Assembly: GCA_002172485.2 (NCBI GenBank)
Contig: NHFP02000004.1
Location: forward strand, 175,817 to 239,816
DNA from: Crocinitomicaceae bacterium TMED114
GTDB taxonomy: Bacteria > Bacteroidota > Bacteroidia > Flavobacteriales_D > Sanyastnellaceae
DNA: 64,000 nucleotides
Reading direction: 5' to 3'
Position numbers and translations under genes: made by a program. Below, piece by piece: positions 1 to 9,392 of this stretch (position 1 is the first letter of the stretch; each line of letters starts with the position of its first letter). Under the pieces are notes generated by a model that ran no database searches, was not told the DNA's origin, and was given only the letters and a program-made list of their open reading frames with translations.

Positions 1-1
1 G

Positions 2-1129
2 GCGAAGGCCTTGGGCCTACCATTCACAGGGCATCGGATCGAGGGGCTCCGCCAAACTGCAGCCGATCGCGGACAGGGTCTCGAAGCCGCTTCCCGTGCA
101 GGCCGTTACCAATGGATGTCAGAACAGGTCGGTCCCGATGGAATCCTCCTGACCGCGCACCATGCCGACGACCAGCGCGAGACCCGATTGCTTCATTGGC
201 TGCGAGGCAGCCGCATGGACGCGTGGGCCGGCATGGCGTCGTGGAGCGCGGAGCGCGGACACGCCTTGGGGCGCCCCTTCCTGGGACTGTCCCGGGATGT
301 GCTTCTTCAATGGATGAAAAGCCAACGCCACGCTTGGCGCGAAGACCCGAGCAATGCCGACCCTGCCCATTTACGCAACCGCGTTCGCCACGAACTGCTC
401 CCTTTGCTCGATGATCTGCGGCTCGGCTGGGAAAGTGGCCTTGTCCGGAATGCCACACTCGCCAGCGAATGGTCTGCGGCCACGGATGCGCGGCTCGACG
501 CCCTCGCCGGCCCGCCCAACAAGTTGCCCCTCGATGCGGTGCACCAAGCGCCGTCTCCAAGGTGGATGCTGGCCCGATGGGCTTCAAACTGGTCCTGGCC
601 ACCTGCCCGATTGGAAGAACTGGTCCACCTGAGCCAACCCGATACCAAAGTCGGCAAGGAGGCCCGGCACGGGGCCTGTCGGGTGGTGCGCGAACGCCAC
701 GCCCTGGTCTGCATCTCGGAGCCGGCCGATTTCGCAGCCAGCTGGTCGTGGCACCCCGAAGAAGGAGCGGGCGCCATCCACACGCCGCTCGGCACGCTCG
801 CCTGGTCCGTGGAAGAGGGAACCGACACCTTGGACCCACGGGATCGGACGGCCCAATTGGACCTCGATGCCCTGCGATTGCCCCTCACCCTGCGCCCCTG
901 GATGCCGGGAGACCGACTGGAGCCGCTGGGGATGACGGGCAGCCAGAGCGTCTCGGACATCCTGACCCAGCGAGGAGTAGACCACGCCCTCAGGAAGCAG
1001 GCCCTCCTCTTAACGCAGTCCGATGGCCGAGCCGCCTGGCTGGTGGGGCACCGCATCGACCGGAGGGCGGCCTTGCCCAACACTGGATCTGCCATCCGAA
1101 CGCTGTCCCTGACTTGGACGCCTGCCTAA
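2..1129 (+). CDS. tilS: tRNA(Ile)-lysidine synthase TilS, 5'-truncated
   Basis: TilS modifies the CAU anticodon of tRNA-Ile to lysidine, which changes its decoding from AUG to AUA. The reading frame is open to the first base of the window, so the N-terminus with the SGGxDS ATP-binding loop lies outside. What remains has the LEAASRAGRY and TAHHADDQRET motifs of the PP-loop domain (about residues 27-60), the R..LRNRVRHELLP segment and a C-terminal TilS substrate-binding domain. It ends 12 bases before the transporter gene, so the two are probably co-transcribed. The TTG at position 11 is not the start, because the upstream codons continue the family alignment. Identification is confident; the gene is incomplete only because of the window edge. 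Confidence 0.9.
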   Translation, partial: AKALGLPFTGHRIEGLRQTAADRGQGLEAASRAGRYQWMSEQVGPDGILLTAHHADDQRETRLLHWLRGSRMDAWAGMASWSAERGHALGRPFLGLSRDVLLQWMKSQRHAWREDPSNADPAHLRNRVRHELLPLLDDLRLGWESGLVRNATLASEWSAATDARLDALAGPPNKLPLDAVHQAPSPRWMLARWASNWSWPPARLEELVHLSQPDTKVGKEARHGACRVVRERHALVCISEPADFAASWSWHPEEGAGAIHTPLGTLAWSVEEGTDTLDPRDRTAQLDLDALRLPLTLRPWMPGDRLEPLGMTGSQSVSDILTQRGVDHALRKQALLLTQSDGRAAWLVGHRIDRRAALPNTGSAIRTLSLTWTPA

Positions 1130-1141
1130 TTTTGCCGCGCC

Positions 1142-1876
1142 ATGACCCCGAAGGACGCCCCCACCCTCGCAGCACCGCTCCGTCCCACCTCAGAGAAGGA
1201 CCGTGAATTTGCGTTGGGCCTGTACCTCTTGCTGGCCGCCATGTTCGTGGCAAGCCTGGTCACGTGCAACCTCGCGTTCCGGAAGTTCTTTGCCTGGACC
1301 CTGCCCGGCCTCGACTACACCTTTGAGGCGAGCGTGGGCCTGTTGCCCTATCCCTTGACGTTTCTCGTCACCGACCTGATCAGCGAGATCTACGGGCGGA
1401 AGCGGGCCGATGATGTCGTCAAAGGCGGACTTGCGGCCTCCATCCTGACGCTCGTGGTGATCACCTTGGCCGGTGCCGCACCCGCCACAGCCTGGTCTCC
1501 GGTGACCGACGGCGAATTCGACCACGTGTTCGGACAAACCGTCCTCGCCGTGGGGGCGTCCATGGCCGCCTACCTCATCGCCCAATTCCTGGACGTCCGC
1601 ATCTTCCACTTCTGGAAAATGCGCACCGGGGGCCGCCAGCTGTGGCTCCGCAACAACTTCTCGACCATCCCGTCCCAGTTGGTGGATACCGTGGTGGTGC
1701 TCGTGTTGCTCTGCAGCGTGGGCGAAATCGAGTGGGCCCTTTTCGGTGCACTTCTGGCGAATGGATTCGGCTTCAAGGTGCTCGTGGCCGCCATGGACAC
1801 CCCGCTGGTCTACCTCGGCACGGGATGGTTCCGCCGCCGATTCGGTCTGGAACCGGGCCAGGAGATTGCCCTCTGA
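1142..1876 (+). CDS. Queuosine precursor transporter (YhhQ/VUT family)
   Basis: A 244-residue inner-membrane protein of the YhhQ (DUF165) family, which takes up queuosine precursors such as preQ0 or preQ1 for tRNA modification. About six hydrophobic segments are visible. The family core LPYPLTFLVTDLISEIYGRK lies near residues 75-95, and NNFSTIPSQLVDT (about residue 170) matches the conserved SQ.iDt region. It follows tilS after 12 bases, so two tRNA-modification functions sit together. The substrate (preQ0, preQ1 or queuine) cannot be told from sequence. Confidence 0.85.
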   Translation: MTPKDAPTLAAPLRPTSEKDREFALGLYLLLAAMFVASLVTCNLAFRKFFAWTLPGLDYTFEASVGLLPYPLTFLVTDLISEIYGRKRADDVVKGGLAASILTLVVITLAGAAPATAWSPVTDGEFDHVFGQTVLAVGASMAAYLIAQFLDVRIFHFWKMRTGGRQLWLRNNFSTIPSQLVDTVVVLVLLCSVGEIEWALFGALLANGFGFKVLVAAMDTPLVYLGTGWFRRRFGLEPGQEIAL

Positions 1877-1937
1877 GCGCCCGGCGGACTTGACATGCGT
1901 TGGCGCACTGTGCCGAGGACAGCCGCCCGTGCGGCAT

Positions 1938-1945
1938 TATCTTTC
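1938..1945 (+). promoter_or_regulatory. Putative -7 element for dsbD
   Basis: TATCTTTC is close to the Bacteroidota -7 consensus TAnnTTTG and lies 15-21 bases before two in-frame GTG codons (1961, 1967). It also argues against a start further upstream at 1895, since the element would then fall inside the gene. Confidence 0.4.
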
Positions 1946-1966
1946 CGCTCGCAAAGCAACGTGCCC

Positions 1967-4417
1967 GTGAAGCCCCTGCATTTCCTCTTCGCCCTGCTCC
2001 TCACCTTCGGAGCGACCGTCCCGTCCATGGCCCAGATCCACGATCCGGTGGAGTGGGACTTCGCCCTGTATGACAACGGAGACGGCACCCTCGACCTCGA
2101 TTTCCACGCCACGGTCGAGCCCGGCTGGCACGTCTACAGCCAATTCCTGAACCCCTTCGACGGGCCGATTCCCACCTCGTTCACCATCGAGACCGAGGGC
2201 GTACAAACGGCGGACACGGCCGCCGCGGAGTGCGAGCCCATCCTCGAGTACGACCCCAACTTCATGCTGGACCTGCTCTTCTTCGAGGAGGACGTCCACT
2301 GGGTGCATACGGTGTCTTTCCCGGGCGCCATTCCGGAGTCGATCAAGGGCTACCTGACCTTCATGGTCTGCGACGAGAGCAAGTGCTTGCCGCCGGAAGA
2401 CGTCGACTTTGACATCGCCCTCGCCGACATTCAGCCGGAAAGCGCCAAGCCCGACTTTTGCGGCGGCCACCACGGCGGAAGCCATGGCGACGATGGCGGT
2501 GTGTTCGGGATGGACGCCGCCGAGGACGAGGCCCCGATGGGCATCTACGACCCGGTTCAATGGGACATCGCCCTGTACGCCGGTGAGGACAATGCGGCCA
2601 CCATCGTCGCCACGGCCGTCATCGAGGAAGGCTGGCATGTCTACAGCCACGACAACGATCCGCTGGACGGCCCAATTCCCACCGCCTTCTCCATCGCCAC
2701 CGAAGGCGTGGAAGTGGGAGACCTGCGGGAATGCACACCGGAGGTCCATTACGACCCCAACTTCGACAAGGACGTCAAGTCGTTCGAGGGCACCGTTCGC
2801 TGGGCGCTTGACGTGAGCTGGACCGGAGACCGTCCCGAGACAATCGACGGCCTGCTGACCTACATGACGTGCGACGACACGAAGTGCATCTTCCCGCCGG
2901 ATGTCGAGTTCTACCTCGCCTTGGACGATGCCCGCACGGAGGCGGTTCCCGAGCTCTGCCCCGGTGACGCCGGAACGGTGGCGGAAGCGGAGGAGGACAT
3001 GGAAATGGGCGACGGGCTGTTCGTCCTGTTCCTGCTCGGCATGGGCCTCGGCTTTGCGGCGCTGTTCACGCCGTGTGTGTTCCCCCTGATTCCGATGACG
3101 GTGAGCTTCTTCACCAAGCAGAGCAAAACCCGCGCGGAAGGCATCCGCAACGCCCTCATCTACGGCGCCAGCATCATCTTCATTTACACCGGGCTTGGCC
3201 TGCTGCTGACGGCGGTGTTCGGGGTGGACGTATTGAACTTGATCTCCACGGATCCCTACTTCAACCTCTTCCTGTTCCTGTTGCTCGTCGTGTTTGGGGT
3301 GAGCTTCCTCGGCGCCTTCGAAATCCAGCTGCCCAACAGCTGGGCCAACAAGGTCGACGCACAAGCGGACCGCGGTGGCCTGATCGGCATCTTTTTCATG
3401 GCCGCCACGCTCGCCATCGTCAGCTTCAGCTGCACCGGCCCGCTGGTGGGCAGTGCGTTGGCCGGCGCCGCTACGGGAGACTTCGGCGGACCCATCGCGG
3501 TCATGTTCGGCTTCTCGTTGGCCCTCGCCATTCCCTTTGCCCTGTTCAGCGCCTTCCCGGGCTGGCTCAACTCGCTGCCCCAAAGCGGCGGATGGCTGAC
3601 CAGCGTTAAGGTGGTGCTCGGCCTGTTGGAAATTGGCTTCGCCTTCAAGTTCCTGAGCAACGCCGACCTCGTCTTGCAACTCGGTTTGCTCAAACGGGAG
3701 CTCTTCATCGCCATCTGGATTGCGGTCGCCCTGTGCATTGCCATCTACCTCTACGGTGGACTGCGCTTCCCCCACGACAGCAAGCTGGAGCGCATGAGCG
3801 TCGGCCGCTGGGGACTCGGCACCGTGTTCCTCGTGCTCGCCATCTACATGATGCCCGGCCTGTGGGGCGCCCCACTCAAGATCATCGCCGGCTTCCCTCC
3901 GCCCATGTTCTACTCCGAAAGCAGCGGCTCCGTCGGCGCCTCTGGTGGCTCCTCGGACGGGCACGCCTCCGGCCACATCGAAGCCCGGTTCCGCGATTAT
4001 GAGGAAGGCCTCGCCGCCGCCCGCGCGGAGGGCAAACCGATGATCCTCGACTTCACCGGGTGGGCCTGCGTGAACTGCCGGAAGATGGAGGAGCAGGTCT
4101 GGCCCGATGCGACGGTGGCCGAGTACCTCACCGAGAAGGCCGTGCTCGTGTCGCTCTACGTCGACGAGCGCAAGGCCTTGCCGGAAGACGAGCAGCGGGT
4201 GGAGGAATTCGGCGGAAAGGACTTCCGGATCCGCACGGTCGGCAACAAGTGGACCTACCTGCAGGCCTCGCGGTTCGGCACCAATGCCCAGCCCTTCTAC
4301 GTCATGATTGACCACGACGGGGAAGCGCTGGGGGATGGCGTCGGCTACGACCCGGACCCGCAGAAATTCATCGACTTCCTCGACGAGAACTACGCCCGCT
4401 TCGAGGCGGGGAAATGA
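1967..4417 (+). CDS. dsbD: Protein-disulfide reductase DsbD with duplicated N-terminal domain
   Basis: DsbD carries electrons from cytoplasmic thioredoxin across the inner membrane to periplasmic thiol proteins. The GTG start at 1967 gives 816 residues beginning with a signal peptide ([22 protein letters not shown]). Unusually, two tandem N-terminal-type domains follow, each opening with a DPVxWD strand and ending in a Cys pair: C135/C140 (VCDESKC) and C302/C307 (TCDDTKC). They are joined by a His/Gly-rich linker. Next comes a membrane domain of about eight segments with the two buried Cys (C370 in TPCVFPL, C489 in SFSCTGP), then a thioredoxin domain with WACVNC (C701/C704). All cysteines needed for the relay are present. 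GTG 1961 is an alternative start. Confidence 0.92.
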   Translation: MKPLHFLFALLLTFGATVPSMAQIHDPVEWDFALYDNGDGTLDLDFHATVEPGWHVYSQFLNPFDGPIPTSFTIETEGVQTADTAAAECEPILEYDPNFMLDLLFFEEDVHWVHTVSFPGAIPESIKGYLTFMVCDESKCLPPEDVDFDIALADIQPESAKPDFCGGHHGGSHGDDGGVFGMDAAEDEAPMGIYDPVQWDIALYAGEDNAATIVATAVIEEGWHVYSHDNDPLDGPIPTAFSIATEGVEVGDLRECTPEVHYDPNFDKDVKSFEGTVRWALDVSWTGDRPETIDGLLTYMTCDDTKCIFPPDVEFYLALDDARTEAVPELCPGDAGTVAEAEEDMEMGDGLFVLFLLGMGLGFAALFTPCVFPLIPMTVSFFTKQSKTRAEGIRNALIYGASIIFIYTGLGLLLTAVFGVDVLNLISTDPYFNLFLFLLLVVFGVSFLGAFEIQLPNSWANKVDAQADRGGLIGIFFMAATLAIVSFSCTGPLVGSALAGAATGDFGGPIAVMFGFSLALAIPFALFSAFPGWLNSLPQSGGWLTSVKVVLGLLEIGFAFKFLSNADLVLQLGLLKRELFIAIWIAVALCIAIYLYGGLRFPHDSKLERMSVGRWGLGTVFLVLAIYMMPGLWGAPLKIIAGFPPPMFYSESSGSVGASGGSSDGHASGHIEARFRDYEEGLAAARAEGKPMILDFTGWACVNCRKMEEQVWPDATVAEYLTEKAVLVSLYVDERKALPEDEQRVEEFGGKDFRIRTVGNKWTYLQASRFGTNAQPFYVMIDHDGEALGDGVGYDPDPQKFIDFLDENYARFEAGK

Positions 4418-4464
4418 ACGCCGACAAGCGCAAGGCCGACGTTCGCACATCGCGGGTCGGTCCG

Positions 4465-4472
4465 TAGCTTGC
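4465..4472 (+). promoter_or_regulatory. Putative -7 element for gmhA
   Basis: TAGCTTGC fits a TAnnTTGC variant of the Bacteroidota -7 box. It sits in the 73-base gap after dsbD, 18 bases before the gmhA ATG. Confidence 0.45.
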
Positions 4473-4490
4473 ACCGCGCACCTTTCCGGC

Positions 4491-5069
4491 ATGGAACACA
4501 CCCAACGCCTCCGTGAACATTTCGACCAGGCCCAAGAGGTCCTGAACGCCTTCATGTCCGACCCCCAAGGATTGAATGCGGTGGCGGAGGCGGCGGAGGC
4601 CATGGCGTCGAGCATCTTGTCGGGTGGCAAGGTGATTTCCTGTGGCAATGGAGGCTCCATGTGCGATGCCATGCACTTCGCGGAGGAGCTCTCCGGACGC
4701 TACCGCGAAGACCGAAAGGCCTTGCCTGCCCTCTCCATTTCCGACCCGTCGCACTTGAGCTGCGTCGGCAATGACCACGGCTACGAGTTCGTGTTTTCGC
4801 GGTTTGTAGAAGCCATGGGCCGTTCTGGGGATGTGCTGCTCGCCATTTCCACTTCTGGAAACTCCCCCAATGTGGTGCGGGCTGCCGAGGCTGCGCGGCG
4901 CGCCGGCATGACCGTGGTCGGACTGACGGGCAAGGATGGTGGCGCGCTCGCCGAACTGTGCGACGTGGAAGTCCGCGTTCCTTGGTCCGGCTATGCGGAC
5001 CGCATTCAAGAGGTGCACATCAAGTGCATCCACGCCTTCATCGACCACATCGAGGCGCACTGCGCCTGA
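4491..5069 (+). CDS. gmhA: Sedoheptulose-7-phosphate isomerase (SIS domain)
   Basis: GmhA converts sedoheptulose 7-phosphate to D-glycero-manno-heptose 7-phosphate, the first step of ADP-heptose synthesis for the LPS inner core. The ATG at 4491 gives 192 residues, the same length as the E. coli enzyme. Diagnostic stretches are [20 protein letters not shown] (about 51-70), [13 protein letters not shown], the SIS phosphate loop [20 protein letters not shown] and the C-terminal [16 protein letters not shown] heptose route fits with the heptosyltransferase-like GT9 domain at 29752-31542. ComM follows after 5 bases. Confidence 0.92.
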   Translation: MEHTQRLREHFDQAQEVLNAFMSDPQGLNAVAEAAEAMASSILSGGKVISCGNGGSMCDAMHFAEELSGRYREDRKALPALSISDPSHLSCVGNDHGYEFVFSRFVEAMGRSGDVLLAISTSGNSPNVVRAAEAARRAGMTVVGLTGKDGGALAELCDVEVRVPWSGYADRIQEVHIKCIHAFIDHIEAHCA

Positions 5070-5074
5070 ACCCG

Positions 5075-6661
5075 GTGCTGGTCCGATTGCATGCGGCCGC
5101 CCTCCGGGGCGTCGAAGCCGTGCCCGTCACCGTGGAGGTCCGCGTAGACCGTGGCATTCACTTTCTGATGGTGGGCTTGCCGGACAGCGCCGTGCGGGAG
5201 AGCCAGCAGCGCATCAAAAGCGCCATCGAACACCTCGGGTTCCGGTGGCCCGGCAAAGGCATCACCATCAACCTCGCCCCCGCCGGACTTCGAAAGGAAG
5301 GCGCGGCCTACGACCTTCCCCTCGCACTGGGCATTCTCGCTGCCTCCGAGCAGATTGACCCCGCACCATTGGGCCGCTTGCTGTGCATGGGAGAACTCGC
5401 GCTCGATGGTGCGCTTCGCCCAGTCCGAGGTGCCCTCGCGCTCGCCCAGATTGCCAAGGACTTCGATGGGGTCCTGCTGCCCAGCGACTCCGCGGCTGAA
5501 GCGGCCCTCCTGCCCGACGTTTCTGTCCATCCCGCCACCCATCTGTCGGACGTTCTCGACCACCTCACTGGAGGCGCTCCCATCCCACGCCTGCAGCGCG
5601 ACCTCGCCGGGCTCATGGCTGCCCAAGCCAACAGCTCCCTGGCCCCTCTGGCCACCATTCGCGGCCAGGAACAAGCCGTGGAAGCAATGGCCGCAGCCGC
5701 AGCCGGGGGGCACAATGTCTGCATGGTAGGCCCCCCCGGTGCCGGCAAGACCATGCTGGCGCGGGCCATGGTCGGATTGTTGCCGCCGCTCGACGTCGAT
5801 GAGGCCATTGCCGTCAACCGCATCCACTCGGTGGCAAACCGGTCAGACCGCATCGGAGAGGTGGTGTTGGAACGGCCCTTTCGAAGCCCGCACCACACGG
5901 TTTCCGATGTGGCCCTCGTCGGTGGGGGGTCCGATCCGCGGCCCGGCGAGATCAGCCTCGCCCATGCGGGGGTCCTCTTCCTCGACGAACTTCCGGAAAT
6001 GCCCCGTCATGTACTGGAGGTGCTGCGCCAGCCCCTCGAGTCCCGCCAAATGACGGTGAGCCGGGCCCGCGCCACCGTCGTGTTCCCGGCGGACTTCCAA
6101 CTCATTGCCGCCATGAACCCCTGCCCCTGCGGCCGATACTCACCGGACCCTGCACTCCGACAGCGGTGCACCTGCAGCCAACATGCCCGCCGCCGCTACC
6201 TCGACCGCATCAGTGGGCCCCTGTTGGACCGCATCGACATCCACCTCCACATGACGCCGGTACGTGCAGCCGAACTGCTGCCAACGGCTGGCGCTGCAGG
6301 GCGCGAAGAAGAACGGCGTCGGCTGGAACGGGCCCGAGACTGGCAATCCCGCGCATTTGCCGCCCGCGCCGTCCAACAGGCCCGCAACCCCCAAGGCGTA
6401 TCCAATGCCCGCCTCACCGGCGAAGACGTGCACCGGTTGGCGCCACTCCAATCGAACGGGAGGGCTCTGTTGACCCGGGCCACCGAGTCTCTGGGGCTCA
6501 GCGCCCGGGCCCACGGACGGATTCTTCGGCTCTCACGGACCCTGGCCGATCTCGACGGCGATCGCGACATCGACGTCCACCACCTCGCCCGCGCCATCGC
6601 CTTGCGCCGACCCCACGCGGATGGGGCCCAGGCCGACTCCCTTTTTACCCTGTCCGCCTAA
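5075..6661 (+). CDS. comM: ComM/YifB family Mg-chelatase-like AAA+ ATPase
   Basis: ComM is a hexameric helicase that promotes branch migration when DNA taken up by natural transformation is integrated. The GTG start at 5075, 5 bases after gmhA, gives 528 residues and aligns the N-terminus with the family (VLVRLHAAAL.GVEA.PVTVEV). The order is an N-terminal Lon-S5-like domain (about 1-165), an AAA+ module with Walker A GPPGAGKTM (about 222) and Walker B VLFLDELPEM (about 310), the zinc-like NPCPCGRY...CTCS segment, RISGPLLDRIDIHL, and the C-terminal Mg-chelatase domain. The open frame continues back into gmhA, but that part does not resemble the family. Confidence 0.93.
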   Translation: MLVRLHAAALRGVEAVPVTVEVRVDRGIHFLMVGLPDSAVRESQQRIKSAIEHLGFRWPGKGITINLAPAGLRKEGAAYDLPLALGILAASEQIDPAPLGRLLCMGELALDGALRPVRGALALAQIAKDFDGVLLPSDSAAEAALLPDVSVHPATHLSDVLDHLTGGAPIPRLQRDLAGLMAAQANSSLAPLATIRGQEQAVEAMAAAAAGGHNVCMVGPPGAGKTMLARAMVGLLPPLDVDEAIAVNRIHSVANRSDRIGEVVLERPFRSPHHTVSDVALVGGGSDPRPGEISLAHAGVLFLDELPEMPRHVLEVLRQPLESRQMTVSRARATVVFPADFQLIAAMNPCPCGRYSPDPALRQRCTCSQHARRRYLDRISGPLLDRIDIHLHMTPVRAAELLPTAGAAGREEERRRLERARDWQSRAFAARAVQQARNPQGVSNARLTGEDVHRLAPLQSNGRALLTRATESLGLSARAHGRILRLSRTLADLDGDRDIDVHHLARAIALRRPHADGAQADSLFTLSA

Positions 6662-6676
6662 TGGCGCCGAACAGCC

Positions 6677-6684
6677 CAACTTTG
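6677..6684 (+). promoter_or_regulatory. Possible -7 element, gamma-carbonic-anhydrase-like gene
   Basis: CAACTTTG differs from TAnnTTTG at the first base and stops 5 bases before the ATG at 6690. That spacing recurs at several other genes here. Confidence 0.3.
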
Positions 6685-6689
6685 CGTCC

Positions 6690-7235
6690 ATGGATTCCCC
6701 GACCCCCCAACCTGTGCTCCTCCCTGTCCGCGGCCAATCCCCGCAATTCGGCGACAATACCTGGCTCGCCCCCAATTGCACGGTGGTGGGCGACGTGCGC
6801 ACCGGAAAGGACTGCAGCATTTGGTTTGGTGCCATTGTCCGCGGAGATGTCTGCGCAATCCGAATCGGGGATCGCGTCAACATCCAAGACGGAGCGGTCC
6901 TGCACGGGACTTTCGAAAAAACCGACTGCCGGATTGGCGACGGGGCCAGCATCGGACACAACGCCATCGTCCACGGATGCACCGTTCAAGAAGGCGCCTT
7001 GATTGGAATGGGCGCCATCGTGATGGACCGTGCCGTGGTCGGCCGCCATGCCGTGGTGGCGGCGGGAGCCGTCGTCCTGGAGGGGACGGAGATTGAAGAT
7101 GGGGACCTGTGGGCCGGTGTGCCCGCCAAACGCGTCAAAAAAGTGGACCCTGCACTGCGGGAGCATCTGATGAAAACGGCCATTCGCTACCGCCAGTATG
7201 CCAAATGGTTCGAGGAGGCTCCAGAAGACTGCTGA
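6690..7235 (+). CDS. Gamma-carbonic-anhydrase-like left-handed beta-helix protein
   Basis: A 181-residue trimeric beta-helix protein of the YrdA/PaaY group. Hexapeptide repeats run through most of it (IGDRVNIQDGAVLHG, IGDGASIGHNAIVHGC, IGMGAIVMDRAVVG). The three metal-ligand histidines of gamma-class carbonic anhydrases fit VLHG and GHNAIVHG. The C-terminus (LWAGVPAKRVKKV then a helix) is typical of the group. Whether this branch has carbonic anhydrase activity or another role is not settled by sequence. It is the last plus-strand gene before the convergent murI. Confidence 0.87.
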   Translation: MDSPTPQPVLLPVRGQSPQFGDNTWLAPNCTVVGDVRTGKDCSIWFGAIVRGDVCAIRIGDRVNIQDGAVLHGTFEKTDCRIGDGASIGHNAIVHGCTVQEGALIGMGAIVMDRAVVGRHAVVAAGAVVLEGTEIEDGDLWAGVPAKRVKKVDPALREHLMKTAIRYRQYAKWFEEAPEDC

Positions 7236-7259
7236 AACCCCTGTCGAGCGGAAGGGCGC

Positions 7260-8120
7260 TCAGTCCCACAGCGCGTCCCGATCCAACTGGATGCCTGACC
7301 CGAAGAAACGGCGCGCGGAATCAGCAAAAGAGGGCGTCAAATCACTGACCGCAAACCGATGGTGGGTGGTTGAACCTGAGGTGGACAGCAGACCGGAATC
7401 TGCCAGCCGTTGCGCCACGGCCGCGGCCACAATGTCGGGGCCATTCACCAACTCCACTCCCGGACCCAGCACTTTGCGCAAGGCGTCGAGCGCCAGCGGG
7501 TAATGGGTGCAACCCGGAATCAGGGCATCCAGCTTGTCCGCTGACCAGCCGGCTGCCTCCAAGTAGGCTGCAATGACGGGCTCCATCAGCGCATGCTCGT
7601 GCCAGCCCTCCTCGATGAGGGGGGCCAGCAGAGGGGTGGCCCATTCTTCCACCGACCGGCCTGAAGCCCCGCCAAGTTGGTGCGCCATGGCGTCCCTCAA
7701 GCAACGACCATACACTCCGGAGCCCACGGTGGCCCGGGTTCCGATGACGCCAATGCGGCGCGCTTCTCCCGCGGCCACTTGGGCCGCCACAGGCGTGATG
7801 ACGTCGATGACAGGCACGGCAGGACCCACAGCGTCTCGGACTGCCTCAGCCGCCGTAGCCGACGCGGAATTGCACGCGATGACAATGGCCTTGCAACCGT
7901 TGGAAACGAGGTGCTCGGCAATGCGGACGGACCACGACTGCACCAACTCTGGCGAGCGGTCACCGTACGGCATGTGAGCCGTGTCCCCGAAATAGGAGAT
8001 CGGCTCCGCGGGCATGGCCCGCGAAATGGCATGGGCCACCGTCAGGCCGCCGATGCCGGAATCAAAAACCCCAATGGGGGATTTAGAGGCCAAGCTTGGC
8101 CTTGACGAGGACGAGGACAT
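7260..8120 (-). CDS. murI: Glutamate racemase MurI
   Basis: MurI makes D-glutamate for peptidoglycan. The protein is about 286 residues with PIGVFDSGIGGLTV near the start, YFGDTAHMPYG, the first catalytic cysteine in IACNSASATA and the second in GCTHYPL. The start is uncertain: ATG 8120 overlaps the end of the upstream ompH gene by 38 bases, while TTG 8093 would overlap by 11. It is the last gene of the envelope block, behind the two Skp-like chaperones, an order common in Bacteroidota. Confidence 0.93.
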   Translation of the reverse strand: MSSSSSRPSLASKSPIGVFDSGIGGLTVAHAISRAMPAEPISYFGDTAHMPYGDRSPELVQSWSVRIAEHLVSNGCKAIVIACNSASATAAEAVRDAVGPAVPVIDVITPVAAQVAAGEARRIGVIGTRATVGSGVYGRCLRDAMAHQLGGASGRSVEEWATPLLAPLIEEGWHEHALMEPVIAAYLEAAGWSADKLDALIPGCTHYPLALDALRKVLGPGVELVNGPDIVAAAVAQRLADSGLLSTSGSTTHHRFAVSDLTPSFADSARRFFGSGIQLDRDALWD

Positions 8121-8595
8121 CCTCTCCTCCGTTGTAGACCGTGGCCCCAGCGGAGGTGTCGAATATGTAGGTGAAGCCTTCCTCGGCACCAACCTCTTCG
8201 ATGGCCTTCCGGGCACGCTGGATCATGGGCTCCAACAAGTTCTGCTCCAGCATGGCGAGCTCTTGTTGAACCGTGCCATAGAACTGTTCGAGACCCTGCT
8301 GATCCTGTGTGATCTCCTGCTCCTTCTGAGCGCGGATGGCAGCGGGCCAAGACTCGGCTTTCTGCTGGTACTCGGCCACCTTGGCTTCCAAGTCGCCTTG
8401 CATGCGGACGATTTCCTGCTCGTATTGGGCAGCGGCCCCTTCGATCTCCGTTTGGATGCTGTTGCGCTCCGGCATGGATTCGAGAAGGGACTGCGTGTCG
8501 ATGTGTCCAAAGCGCGCCTCCTTGACTTGTGCGGAGAGCGGTGCGGAGAACAGGAGAGCGGCCAGGAAGAGGCCGAGGGTGAATTGAACTTTCAT
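8083..8595 (-). CDS. OmpH/Skp-family periplasmic chaperone (copy 1)
   Basis: Skp-like proteins hold unfolded outer-membrane proteins in the periplasm for delivery to BamA. This 170-residue copy has a signal peptide ending in FSAPLSAQ, a short FGHIDTQSLLESMPE strand-helix typical of the family, a long charged coiled coil (about 45-130) and a C-terminal beta segment (FTYIFDTSAGATVYNGGEDV). It lies 33 bases after its paralogue and overlaps the start of murI. Confidence 0.88.
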   Translation of the reverse strand: MKVQFTLGLFLAALLFSAPLSAQVKEARFGHIDTQSLLESMPERNSIQTEIEGAAAQYEQEIVRMQGDLEAKVAEYQQKAESWPAAIRAQKEQEITQDQQGLEQFYGTVQQELAMLEQNLLEPMIQRARKAIEEVGAEEGFTYIFDTSAGATVYNGGEDVLVLVKAKLGL

Positions 8596-8628
8596 GATGT
8601 GAATCGTCGTCTTTGGTTGGCGTGTGGC

Positions 8629-9321
8629 TTACTGCCGTGGGCGTCCGCCTTCGCCTTTGATGCCGGATTTGGCCCGGTTGATGACCTGCTCCTTGCGGTC
8701 GTTGAGTTTGTCTTTCCCTTTGTCGAGGGTGTCGTTCATGCGGTCCTGCAGGCTCTTTCCACCTTCCTCACCGGCATTCTCTTCGTCACCGCCCACGATT
8801 TCGCCGGGCTTGTACCCCAGCTCTTTGATGATGCGGTCGGACACGTCATACTTCGGGTTGGTGTACAACATGTTGGAGTCCTTGGCCTTGTCGAAGATCA
8901 CCATATACTGGCGCTGGCTGGCCAAGTCCTTCAACGCCGTGAAGAGTTGCTCCTGGATGGGCTGGATCAATTCTTGGCGCTTCTGGAAAAGCTCCCCTTC
9001 GACACCAAACTTGGCCTTCTGCATGTCGGTCGCTTCGCTGCGCTTGCCCGCAATCTCATCCTCCCGCTTTCTCCGCATTTCAGGCGTCAGCAATACCCGC
9101 TCCGCACGGTAGGCCACCTCGAGCTGGTTGGCCGCGTCGTACTTCTCTTCAATCTCGTCGAGCCAATCCTTGGCCAGGCTGTTCAATTCCTTCTGTGCTT
9201 CGGCATATTCCGGCAGGTGCTGGAGAATGTAATCGGTGTCTACATAGGCATACTTCTGCGCGGCCGCTTGGAGCGGGCCGAACAGCAGGGCGAGGGGAAG
9301 CAGGTAGCGAAGGAGACGCAT
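8629..9321 (-). CDS. OmpH/Skp-family periplasmic chaperone (copy 2, with acidic-basic tail)
   Basis: A paralogue of the next gene, 230 residues from ATG 9321. It has a signal peptide ending in LQAAAQ, YAYVDTDYILQHLPEY, a long coiled coil and MVIFDKAKDSNMLYTNPKYDVSD. Beyond the Skp fold (after about residue 180) there is a low-complexity charged tail of about 50 residues (GGDEENAGEEGGK... ending GGRPRQ) that copy 1 lacks. A good -7 element precedes it, so the chaperone pair may have its own promoter as well as read-through from bamA. Confidence 0.87.
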   Translation of the reverse strand: MRLLRYLLPLALLFGPLQAAAQKYAYVDTDYILQHLPEYAEAQKELNSLAKDWLDEIEEKYDAANQLEVAYRAERVLLTPEMRRKREDEIAGKRSEATDMQKAKFGVEGELFQKRQELIQPIQEQLFTALKDLASQRQYMVIFDKAKDSNMLYTNPKYDVSDRIIKELGYKPGEIVGGDEENAGEEGGKSLQDRMNDTLDKGKDKLNDRKEQVINRAKSGIKGEGGRPRQ

Positions 9322-9335
9322 GGTGTTGGAGGTGG

Positions 9336-9343
9336 CGAAAATA
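9336..9343 (-). promoter_or_regulatory. Putative -7 element for ompH copy 2
   Basis: Read on the minus strand this is TATTTTCG, a TAnnTT[T/C]G match 14 bases before the ATG at 9321 and inside the 71-base gap after bamA. Confidence 0.5.
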
Positions 9344-9392
9344 AGCGGGTTCGTGGGCACAACGGACATAAAGGGGAGAATCGCACGTGCGC

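Noticed and set aside
1937-4672. A 911-codon open frame on the minus strand opposite dsbD
   Set aside because: It mirrors a real GC-rich gene, has no domain pattern, and its Glu/Gly/Val-rich content is the typical antisense shadow. The same holds for the long antisense frames at 21615-23906, 29479-31443, 33058-35019 and 51580-53748.
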